This document shows positions 32,407 through 38,384 of a stretch of DNA of 39,276 nt, in pieces (position 1 is the stretch's first letter; each line of letters starts with the position of its first letter). The position numbers were made by a program, and so were the translations under genes. The stretch covers positions 1 to 39,276 of the IMG/VR virus record IMGVR_UViG_3300025889_000309; one strand, written 5' to 3'. Source of the DNA: a virus. The notes under the pieces are model-generated. The model did no database searches, had not been told where the DNA came from, and saw only the letters and a list, made by a program, of their open reading frames with translations.

Positions 32407-32895
32407 CTACTTAGTAGAGTCCCATTTACCATCTATTACTAATAAAGCAATGATGGCATAGTTGAGAATATCAATAAATGTATCTTGAATACTTTCGTTT
32501 TCTGGTTCTTTTTCATTTGATAATAGATTGTTTAGTCTTGCTACTTTGTCATGTAGTCTTACACTTAGTCCATTCAACGCACCACCTGGTGCATCTGAAA
32601 TATTACTTGGTCCATAATCGTTATGCTTCTTAACCATTAGGTCAATAGCTTTGCGAGCTATGATCGCAGCTTCAAAATCTAATGGTCGTTTCATTTTAGT
32701 ACTGGTCGTTTTAATGTAAGCGTCAATCCGTTCGAGTACTTCACGTCCGTTACTTGAAGTCCCATGTTGATCAGTGCTTGGAAGATGTGGTTTATTTCTT
32801 GTTCGGTGAAGTCTTGCATTGTTATATTCCTTTACTCTTTTTTCATACTCTTCTAATTCCCATAGGTCACTTCTTTGGTATTCTTTAGTTGTCAT
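32407..32895 (-). CDS. DUF1599-type (nucleotide modification associated) protein
   Basis: The first 70 residues are charged and variable. The rest is all helical: ARKAIDLMVKKHNDYGPSNI, then GLSVRLHDKVARLNNLLSN, then ESIQDTFIDILNYAIIALL. The DYG, R..DK..R and DT..D..NY pattern is that of DUF1599 (PF07659), a MazG-like fold linked to phage nucleotide metabolism and modified bases. It may cleave or sense a nucleotide. No other modified-base gene is visible here, so hydrolysis of dNTP or an alarmone is as likely. Confidence 0.8.
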   Translation of the reverse strand: MTTKEYQRSDLWELEEYEKRVKEYNNARLHRTRNKPHLPSTDQHGTSSNGREVLERIDAYIKTTSTKMKRPLDFEAAIIARKAIDLMVKKHNDYGPSNISDAPGGALNGLSVRLHDKVARLNNLLSNEKEPENESIQDTFIDILNYAIIALLVIDGKWDSTK

Positions 32896-33166
32896 TGTTA
32901 GCCTTTGGTAGTGGTTGCTTACAGTGCGTACAAGTCTTTATGTTTAAGTCATGTGATTCAAGTACACTAAAGATAAGATCAATTGCTTGTTCTATTGCAT
33001 CAAACTTAGCATTAGCTAACTTTACTTGTGAGATTAACTCTCCTCTAGATACTGCTTCATGTTCTTTATACTTTTCTACAGCTAGTTTTTTATTAATAAC
33101 ATCTATAGATACATTAACTCCACGTCTAAACTTATCAAACTCTTCTTGCTTAACTGACTTTTTCAT
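32885..33166 (-). CDS. 93-residue coiled protein with C-terminal CxxC
   Basis: The ATG overlaps the primase stop (ATGA). Most of the protein is a charged helix likely to form a coiled coil. The end has TCTHCKQPLP, a single CxxC that would bind metal only as a dimer or with a partner. A primase or helicase accessory role is suggested by its coupling to the TOPRIM gene. No family is recognised. Confidence 0.75.
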   Translation of the reverse strand: MKKSVKQEEFDKFRRGVNVSIDVINKKLAVEKYKEHEAVSRGELISQVKLANAKFDAIEQAIDLIFSVLESHDLNIKTCTHCKQPLPKANNDN

Positions 33167-33780
33167 GCTGCAATCTTTTCTGTGAAGTAACCAGATCCAT
33201 TACGTAAGAACATTGAGTTAACGTCCTCTCCATCTGGCATCTGCATAATGATAACACTATTAAACTCTTTACTTAGACTCTTTGCAAAATCAGAGCCAGG
33301 CTGATCACCGTCAGCAAAAACATAGATAGTTTCAAAGTCTGCCAGTAAACGTCCGTAGTGCCGTTTCCAAGCATTAGCTCCAGGAACACCCACAGCAGGA
33401 ATGTTGCAAGAATAACTAAGAGTGATAGCATCTATTTCTCCTTCGCATACTGCGATAAAATTACCTGCTGTATGCAGGGCATTTACATTGTATAGTCTGG
33501 TTGAAGTTCCTGGCATACCCATGTACTTAGGTTCTTCTGGTCCCATTGATCTAAATCTTATATCTACTGCACCAGTTGGTGTCAAATACGGTATAGCTAA
33601 TCTATTTATAAATTGTTCTTGACCAGCGAGTGGATCAACGACGACTCCTAATCGAATCCTTTGTGCTGTTTCTAGACTTATTCCTCGCTGTGCTAGATAC
33701 TCTTCTGCCAAGGGCAGGTACTCCTCGTAATGACTGGTAGCTTTCTCCAGTAATACCTTCTGCGATCTTGATAGCTTCAC
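33163..33780 (-). CDS. DNA primase, TOPRIM catalytic part (separate ORF)
   Basis: Start choice: an ATG exists at 33798, but the GTG at 33780 has AAGGAG nine bases upstream, giving 205 residues. It makes RNA primers. RIRLGVVVDP and LAIPYLTPTGAVDIRFRS form the N-terminal fold, CEGEID carries the catalytic Glu (residue 113), and FADGD the two metal Asp (157, 159). Zinc-binding and catalytic parts are usually one chain in phage primases. Here the zinc part is the overlapping upstream ORF in another frame, 1 base ahead. No helicase domain is fused. Confidence 0.85.
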   Translation of the reverse strand: MKLSRSQKVLLEKATSHYEEYLPLAEEYLAQRGISLETAQRIRLGVVVDPLAGQEQFINRLAIPYLTPTGAVDIRFRSMGPEEPKYMGMPGTSTRLYNVNALHTAGNFIAVCEGEIDAITLSYSCNIPAVGVPGANAWKRHYGRLLADFETIYVFADGDQPGSDFAKSLSKEFNSVIIMQMPDGEDVNSMFLRNGSGYFTEKIAA

Positions 33781-33994
33781 CGTACTTAACTCCTTCATGT
33801 AGTTTGATTACATTAAATGCATTTCCTTTTACTCCACAACCATGACATACAAAAATATTTTCTGTTACAGATACACCAGCTGATGCATGATTATCGCTAT
33901 GAAATGGACATTTAATCTTTTGCCAACTGCCATAGTCTCTTTTAAGTCTGCCACCATAGTGCTCTATGATTGCAGCAATAGGTGGACATTCCAT
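33635..33994 (-). CDS. DNA primase, CHC2 zinc-binding part (separate ORF)
   Basis: C29, H32, C50 and C53 form the CHC2 zinc ribbon (KCPFHSDNHASA ... FVCHGCGVKGN) that reads the template. The helix after it (AFNVIKLHEGVKYGEAIKIA) is standard. Up to about residue 85 the sequence is primase-like; the last 30 residues are Arg/Ser-rich and read out of frame through the coding start of the TOPRIM part. It would need to pair with the TOPRIM protein for template recognition, or be fused to it by frameshifting. Confidence 0.85.
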   Translation of the reverse strand: MECPPIAAIIEHYGGRLKRDYGSWQKIKCPFHSDNHASAGVSVTENIFVCHGCGVKGNAFNVIKLHEGVKYGEAIKIAEGITGESYQSLRGVPALGRRVSSTARNKSRNSTKDSIRSRR

Positions 33995-34281
33995 TAGTTT
34001 CGACTTTCTTCTATTAGTTTTTGTAGTTCCATTTCTTGCAACGCTGACTTTAATTCATCTGGAATATTTAATACGTATCTTGGTGCATGCTTTTCATCAA
34101 ACATATCCCAGCTAAATTCAAATGTAAAGAATGGAATCTTAATTCCAAACCATGCTGAATCATATCTTTCAATGTGTGCATAAAATCCAATTGATACTTC
34201 GGTCATATCTCTTTCAATATGAATATTAAATCTTCCAAAGTTAATTATTTTTGTTCTTCCATAATATGATGTTATGTTCAT
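33994..34281 (-). CDS. unknown 95-residue beta-rich protein
   Basis: It shares its last base with the primase start. Beta strands with many aromatics (FGRFNIHIERDMTEVSIGFY, then WFGIKIPFFTFEFSWDMFD) are followed by a helical tail. I do not recognise a family. Coupling to the primase suggests co-expression in replication. It might be a small phage-specific inhibitor or binding protein. Confidence 0.75.
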   Translation of the reverse strand: MNITSYYGRTKIINFGRFNIHIERDMTEVSIGFYAHIERYDSAWFGIKIPFFTFEFSWDMFDEKHAPRYVLNIPDELKSALQEMELQKLIEESRN

Positions 34282-34282
34282 T

Positions 34283-34417
34283 TTAGTACTCTACTTCCTG
34301 TATTTGTACGTCATCGTACCCTATTGATTTCCAATACTCTGCCCACTTTTCTGCATCTGCTAAATCATCAATGTGATAATCATTGACTTCAGTACCACCT
34401 ACATACACGGTATACAT
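34283..34417 (-). CDS. 44-residue early micro-protein
   Basis: The ATG at 34417 shares its first base with the resolvase-like stop (TAATG), so I reject the longer frame starting at 34477. The product (MYTVYVGGTEVNDYHIDDLA ...) has a short beta hairpin and one helix ending in a strand, a pattern seen in many tiny phage proteins of the 'YTVyVGG.EvnD' kind. Function is unknown. Confidence 0.7.
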   Translation of the reverse strand: MYTVYVGGTEVNDYHIDDLADAEKWAEYWKSIGYDDVQIQEVEY

Positions 34418-34752
34418 TAGTATCCTGCTTCCTCTATTAGTTTGAACCATACACTTACTGGCATGGTTGCGTACCATAACCCAACATCTTGGGTTCCTTT
34501 TTTCTTATGAATCACTACACCTGTATCTGCTTTATCGTTAATCATTTCGACTTCTAGTTCTTTTAACCAAGCAGATAGTTCCATCTTTGCACAGTTCTTT
34601 ACTTCGAGTACAACTCCAGGCAGACCTGCAATGTCACCTCGATCATTGACTCCGTTAAGAGATCGTCGTTCGACATGCTTACGTCCTTTACTTAGTAGCC
34701 AGTTAACCACTGCTGTCTCAGCAGCTGTACCTTTTTGTTTACTTTTGCTCAT
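34417..34752 (-). CDS. Holliday-junction-resolvase-like PD-(D/E)XK nuclease
   Basis: I use the ATG at 34752, which lies within the end of the 42-residue gene. The 111-residue protein has GTAAETAVVNWL (first Glu), ERRSLNGVNDRGDI (catalytic Asp) and LPGVVLEVKN (Glu-X-Lys), the full PD-(D/E)XK set in the order of Hjc-type resolvases. It would cut branched DNA before packaging or during recombination. A simple structure-independent endonuclease is possible. Its place next to helicase and primase fits replication-linked repair. Confidence 0.85.
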   Translation of the reverse strand: MSKSKQKGTAAETAVVNWLLSKGRKHVERRSLNGVNDRGDIAGLPGVVLEVKNCAKMELSAWLKELEVEMINDKADTGVVIHKKKGTQDVGLWYATMPVSVWFKLIEEAGY

Positions 34753-34867
34753 GGCATTCACAATCACATTTCAATGTATAGTTACTTACGTTATTAGTAA
34801 ATTCTTTGGGGCATTTTTCGTGTTGTTGTTCTACTTCGTGACCAAGACACCAACCAAATTTACTCAT
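34739..34867 (-). CDS. 42-residue zinc-binding micro-protein (CxCxCH)
   Basis: The ATG overlaps the stop of the 19-residue gene (ATGAGTAA). It starts MSKFGWCLGHEVEQQH and has C7, H10, C19 and a C-terminal CDCECH, giving at least six possible ligands in 42 residues. The CxCxCH end resembles small actinophage proteins of unknown role. It is between the coiled protein and the resolvase-like nuclease, and may be its zinc-binding partner. Confidence 0.7.
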   Translation of the reverse strand: MSKFGWCLGHEVEQQHEKCPKEFTNNVSNYTLKCDCECHEQK

Positions 34868-34919
34868 CGTCGTCGTCATAGTCTGGTGTGTTATTGGGAT
34901 CCCAATTAATACGCTCCAC
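34860..34919 (-). CDS. 19-residue acidic micro-ORF
   Basis: GTG start with AGGAG six bases upstream, in the end of the 70-residue gene, and a stop that overlaps the next ATG. The peptide starts MERINWDPNN and ends in a run of Asp and Glu. The strong ribosome site and the coupling to the 42-residue gene support translation. It may only serve to couple ribosomes to the next gene. Confidence 0.5.
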   Translation of the reverse strand: MERINWDPNNTPDYDDDDE

Positions 34920-35118
34920 TTGCTTCTCCTAACTCTATTATCTTTAGATGTTGTTTATGTCTAATGTCATTTGATATTGCTAATTCTCTTTTTAATCCAC
35001 CATTAGCTGCTCGTAAAAATTCTATATCATCTAATGCTTTTTGATATAGTTCTTCTAATGTTAGTTCTGGTTTTGGATTGGGATTGTCACGAACATAAAT
35101 TCCGTTTACACCTTTCAT
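34906..35118 (-). CDS. 70-residue coiled protein
   Basis: A short disordered start (NPNPKPE) is followed by a charged helix long enough for a coiled coil. The ATG lies in the end of the helicase gene (overlap of four bases). Such a protein could be a loader or clamp for the DnaB-like ATPase, though this is inferred only from the gene order. Confidence 0.75.
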   Translation of the reverse strand: MKGVNGIYVRDNPNPKPELTLEELYQKALDDIEFLRAANGGLKRELAISNDIRHKQHLKIIELGEASGAY

Positions 35119-35900
35119 CTTGCTTCCTCCATGTCAGCTATAAACATATACTCTGGATTAAACTGTAACCATACTGGTGTCTTACCAGTCTGGTCTGCTC
35201 TACCATATCTGTTCTTGACTGCAGCTACACCTAGCAACCCATTGCCACTCTGTCCAACGGTAAGGATAAGCGCAGGTAACTGTGCTACCTTGCCTTGTAA
35301 GGATGATCTTGGTTGACATGGCTCTCCGACATAGCCTTCTTGAGTATGGTGTAATACCAAGATAGCGGCGTTAGTATCTCTTGCTAAGTACTTAAGTTCT
35401 TTAAGTGCTGACCTCATGTTACTAAATTCTTCTCCGCCATCCATACTGATATCCATCAAATTATCAATAACAATTAAGGCAGGTGCTTCTCCAAGTAACT
35501 CCTCAATCGCGGTAACCTCGTCGTCGATATCACTAAGACTAGGGGCAGAATCAAAGCTCCAATAAATATGGCTGGCAAGAGCAAGATTATTCCTAGAGTT
35601 GATTGGATCTTCCGATATGATTTTTTCTGCTTCACCTTGTGACACTCCTGTGATCATTGAATACAAACGCATAGCCATAGTATGTGCATTAGTATCTGCT
35701 GATAAGTACAGCGTTGGTGCTTGCATACGTAATGCTAAAGCTAAAGCAAGTGTAGACTTACCAGCACCTGGTGTACCAGCAATCATGCTTACTTCTGCTC
35801 GTCTCAATACAATCTGGTTTGCATCGAATGTCCTGAATACTGTAGGCATTGGCTCACCACCAATGTCAGGACGACCTACTGCTCTACTTAATGTTTTCAT
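35115..35900 (-). CDS. DnaB/RecA-fold ATPase, probable replicative helicase
   Basis: The 261-residue single-domain protein has Walker A GTPGAGKS at 42-49, Walker B ALIVID at 141-146, LVLHHTQ at 182-188 and KNRYGRAD at 229-236, an arrangement of DnaB C-terminal or KaiC-like motors. It lacks the N-terminal primase-binding domain of full DnaB. It would unwind at the fork, or act as a recombinase-like loader. A stable hairpin lies in front of GGGAG and the ATG. Confidence 0.88.
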   Translation of the reverse strand: MKTLSRAVGRPDIGGEPMPTVFRTFDANQIVLRRAEVSMIAGTPGAGKSTLALALALRMQAPTLYLSADTNAHTMAMRLYSMITGVSQGEAEKIISEDPINSRNNLALASHIYWSFDSAPSLSDIDDEVTAIEELLGEAPALIVIDNLMDISMDGGEEFSNMRSALKELKYLARDTNAAILVLHHTQEGYVGEPCQPRSSLQGKVAQLPALILTVGQSGNGLLGVAAVKNRYGRADQTGKTPVWLQFNPEYMFIADMEEAR

Positions 35901-35919
35901 TTATCTCCCAATAATAATT

Positions 35920-35957
35920 GAACGGGCAGGTAGCCTTCCCCACTACGCTGCCCGCTC
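35920..35957 (-). promoter_or_regulatory. hairpin before the helicase gene
   Basis: A ten-bp outer stem (35920-35929 with 35948-35957) and a four-bp inner stem (35930-35933 with 35943-35946) close a purine-rich loop (GGGGAAGG on the minus strand). One pair is U-G in minus-strand RNA but A-C in plus-strand RNA, again favouring the early transcript. The helicase ribosome site follows shortly after. It may process or regulate the helicase message. Confidence 0.7.
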
Positions 35958-35969
35958 AAACCTATGCGA

Positions 35970-36416
35970 CTAGAACGTAGCGTAGTCTGGGTCGTTAGCT
36001 TTTAGATAGATAGCTTTGCACTGATCAGGTGTACCCTTTGGTGTTGGACACATGAAAGCTTTGTAAGGTCCGTATGGTCCCACTCCTTCTCGCTTGGTCA
36101 TGCTACCATGAATACAACTTCTTGTTGCTGTACCTACTGCTACTCCACCACCTGTTGGCGGTGCTACTGGTGCAAACGTTGGTGTCTCGCTAATGACTGT
36201 GCCACCTAACGCAGCAACCACTGTATTGACTCCTGTGTTACTGGATTGACTGGGTTGCGTTCCAAGAAACAACTCTTCCATTGCAGCAATACTGTTGTTA
36301 AGTCCGTTACCAATTAGTGCATTGATGTTAGTTTCAAACTCAGTAGCATCGTTACCACGAACAGTAATGATAGTACCTACCTTTGTCTTTACGTTTACTA
36401 CGTAATTACTTTCCAC
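35970..36416 (-). CDS. 148-residue protein with C-terminal cysteine domain
   Basis: GTG start with AAAGGA eight bases before it, four bases after the nuclease stop. The N-terminus is a compact beta/alpha domain (VVNVKTKVGTIITVRGND), the middle is a Pro/Gly/Thr linker, and the end holds CIHGSMTKREG and FMCPTPKGTPDQCKAIYLKA, a likely Cys/His zinc site. Similar ends occur in actinophage genes near the Cas4-like nuclease. An accessory role in ssDNA handling is plausible, not shown. Confidence 0.75.
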   Translation of the reverse strand: MESNYVVNVKTKVGTIITVRGNDATEFETNINALIGNGLNNSIAAMEELFLGTQPSQSSNTGVNTVVAALGGTVISETPTFAPVAPPTGGGVAVGTATRSCIHGSMTKREGVGPYGPYKAFMCPTPKGTPDQCKAIYLKANDPDYATF

Positions 36417-36420
36417 TTGT

Positions 36421-37041
36421 TTATCCTTTTCCTTTGTACTTGCATTTATCTTTTACATTACACATTATACAATGATTAAGATTAGGTATGAACAGCTCTG
36501 CTTTACGAGCTTGATCAAATTTGCTTACGATTTCAATGATATCTTCTTTACTAAAATAGTCAAGGTCAATTAGCTCTGCCGTTTGACCAGTCCTAGCCAT
36601 CCAGTATGTACCGTAACGTGGACGAATGCCTAACATTTCTTCCATACCTGCAGCATAGAAAGCTAATTGTAAATCAGATGATGGCGTACGTACACCAGTC
36701 TTAATATCTACCACTATAAGTTCACCATCTGGATTAATCATTACTCTATCAATGTGCATTTGCACTGGTATGTCATTCCAGATAGGTGTAAGTCCTAGTT
36801 CAATAGCTGGTACTCCTGGTTGTACTTCCCATAAAGTTAATGGGTGCGTACCATTACGCCAAGTAATCCAAGAGTCAACCATCTTAGAACCTTCTACGTT
36901 CCACCAATCACCATCTTCTTTATTGGGATTAGCTTTAGTAGCACGACCAGATGCTTTCCATTCTGACTCGTCAATTCCAGTATTAGCCCACTGTTCTTTG
37001 CGCTGGCTTTCCCAAGCCTGTTCCCAATACTTGTTCATCAT
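36421..37041 (-). CDS. Cas4/RecB-like nuclease, catalytic and iron-sulphur part
   Basis: This 206-residue ORF holds the core of a PD-(D/E)XK exonuclease: HIDRV with D98, VVDIKTG with D112 and K114, Q125, and the C-terminal cysteines C191, C194 and C200 of an Fe-S cluster. The first cysteine of the cluster and the N-terminal GSAVHTATE motif are in the ORF upstream (37038-37241), in another frame. AGAAGG lies before its ATG, so it can be translated alone. The two together equal a normal enzyme in length (about 273 residues). Confidence 0.88.
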   Translation of the reverse strand: MMNKYWEQAWESQRKEQWANTGIDESEWKASGRATKANPNKEDGDWWNVEGSKMVDSWITWRNGTHPLTLWEVQPGVPAIELGLTPIWNDIPVQMHIDRVMINPDGELIVVDIKTGVRTPSSDLQLAFYAAGMEEMLGIRPRYGTYWMARTGQTAELIDLDYFSKEDIIEIVSKFDQARKAELFIPNLNHCIMCNVKDKCKYKGKG

Positions 37042-37241
37042 CTACCTTCTGTTGCGAATAGTTCTTTATCATACATCTCTGTTGCTGTATGCACTGCACT
37101 ACCACCACATAGATACCATGTTGGTTGTTCAGTTTGTTTCTCGACACGGGTTAGATAATACTTCCAACCACAGTCAAGATATGTTGTTAATGCTGAATAC
37201 GATACGTGTGCTGGCAGTTCGTATCCGTTAATAGTTATCAT
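37038..37241 (-). CDS. Cas4/RecB-like nuclease, N-terminal part (separate ORF)
   Basis: I use the ATG at 37241, equivalent to the start of intact homologues, though the frame is open to an ATG at 37262. LPAHVSYSALTTYLDCGWKY has the helical start and the first cluster cysteine (C24), and GSAVHTATE is motif I of the Cas4/RecB family. It stops with TGA in an ATGATGA overlap with the catalytic ORF. On its own it has no active site. In related phages the two parts are one chain. Confidence 0.8.
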   Translation of the reverse strand: MITINGYELPAHVSYSALTTYLDCGWKYYLTRVEKQTEQPTWYLCGGSAVHTATEMYDKELFATEGR

Positions 37242-37392
37242 GGTATTTTTTATTCCTATCATAGAAGTCTTCTTTAGCTCTACTAAGCATCATGTCTTCA
37301 ATGTGTGCTTCGATACGATCATAGCATGACTCACAGACATCTTCATCTTCTAGCTTGTATACTTCTTCTATGTCTAATTGGCAGCATTCCAT
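37228..37392 (-). CDS. 54-residue protein with cysteine pairs
   Basis: The ATG at 37392 shares a base with the WhiB stop (TAATG) and has AAAGGA upstream, so I use it rather than 37425. MECCQLDIEE begins with a CC pair, and VCESCYDRIEAH has CxxC followed by His. A zinc knuckle of four ligands is likely. The rest is a charged helix. Function is unknown; it lies between WhiB and the nuclease. Confidence 0.72.
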   Translation of the reverse strand: MECCQLDIEEVYKLEDEDVCESCYDRIEAHIEDMMLSRAKEDFYDRNKKYHDNY

Positions 37393-37691
37393 TACTTTAT
37401 TCCTTTCAAGAACCCTGAGGTCCATGGTTGTTCTAGTTTAATATTATACTTCTTTCTCCACTGACGGCGTTCATACACAGACATACCACCCCAGAATCCC
37501 CACTCTTCGTGCTTAATAGCCCAATCTCTACACTTATCAAGAACATCACAGTTTCCACAGATTTTCCTCAGCTGTGGATAAACATTACTTTTAGCCCATG
37601 CATTGTCTTCATTTTCTTCTCCTACTGGATAAAAGAAATTAGTATCCATACCATCACATGCTGCTGTCTCATATGAATTAATTTGGAACAC
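37392..37691 (-). CDS. WhiB-family iron-sulphur transcription factor
   Basis: The 99-residue protein has the four cluster cysteines C12, C45, C48 and C54 (CGNCDVLDKC) and the family loop GFWGG at 65-69, followed by a basic tail (ERRQWRKKYNIK) that would touch DNA. WhiB proteins hold a [4Fe-4S] cluster and bind region 4 of the host main sigma factor, changing promoter choice. GTG start, GGAG nine bases upstream, 14-base overlap with the gene before. In mycobacteriophage TM4 a WhiB protein blocks host septation and superinfection, so a host-takeover role is likely here. Confidence 0.95.
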   Translation of the reverse strand: MFQINSYETAACDGMDTNFFYPVGEENEDNAWAKSNVYPQLRKICGNCDVLDKCRDWAIKHEEWGFWGGMSVYERRQWRKKYNIKLEQPWTSGFLKGIK

Positions 37692-37890
37692 TTAGTTCAT
37701 CTCCTTCGTATGGAAATATATCTCCAGTGTATGGATCATACTTACAAGTAACTAAACTTTTGAACCACATAGCCTCACCTTCCATAACAACTGTATTTAT
37801 TTTTTGTAGATACTCTAATGTATCTAAACTCATAAGCACATCAGCTCTAAATCCAGTAATAGCAAAGTGATCTTCTGGTAACTCTACCAT
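37678..37890 (-). CDS. unknown 70-residue protein
   Basis: The start and stop overlap neighbours by 7 and 14 bases. The product has a helical N-terminal half (ADVLMSLDTLEYLQKINTVV) and an aromatic/acidic tail (YDPYTGDIFPYEGDELSVPN). No motif is recognised. Its coupling to WhiB suggests joint expression. Confidence 0.72.
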   Translation of the reverse strand: MVELPEDHFAITGFRADVLMSLDTLEYLQKINTVVMEGEAMWFKSLVTCKYDPYTGDIFPYEGDELSVPN

Positions 37891-38384
37891 GATGCTTGGT
37901 ACTCAATGCTGTAGTTCCAGTAATTTTCTGGCGTAATCTCATCAAGCAATTCTGTTAGTTGTTGATGTGTTTCTTCAACGTCTCGCCAGTAGTACTCATC
38001 AATCTCATACCCACCAAAGAAGAATCCTGGTGTTGGTGGCAGTAGTTCGTGAGCTAACTCTGTTGATCTTGTGTCAATTAATTGACCACAAATACTATGT
38101 AGTTCAACTAATCTATCTCTGCTTACTGGTATACGCTGGCACTCATCTACTCCATCACCACAAGTTTCTACAAACCATCCGTGAATTTGGTTAGCTTTAC
38201 GCCAATAAATAGCAGTCCATTCAACTGATACTGATGATGCGATATCATCTTTAACCTTGATACCTGAAGCTTCGATAACATTGTTGTATCTAGAATCTTC
38301 TGTGCGAACTAGATCCATTCCAACTCGTTGGTAATCGTATTGAGCAATACGTTCACTTACATTTAGGTACATATCAAGACCCAT
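37884..38384 (-). CDS. 'MGLDMYL' conserved phage protein
   Basis: The 166-residue product begins MGLDMYLNVSERIAQYDYQR, has YWRKANQIHGWFVETCGDGV and DECQRIPVSRDRLVELHSIC, then ELLPPTPGFFFGG before an acidic end. I recognise this family as widespread in phages of many hosts, with no known function; some database names for it (such as phosphoglycerate kinase) have no basis. AGGAG precedes the ATG, inside the end of the DUF932 gene. Confidence 0.85.
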   Translation of the reverse strand: MGLDMYLNVSERIAQYDYQRVGMDLVRTEDSRYNNVIEASGIKVKDDIASSVSVEWTAIYWRKANQIHGWFVETCGDGVDECQRIPVSRDRLVELHSICGQLIDTRSTELAHELLPPTPGFFFGGYEIDEYYWRDVEETHQQLTELLDEITPENYWNYSIEYQASW

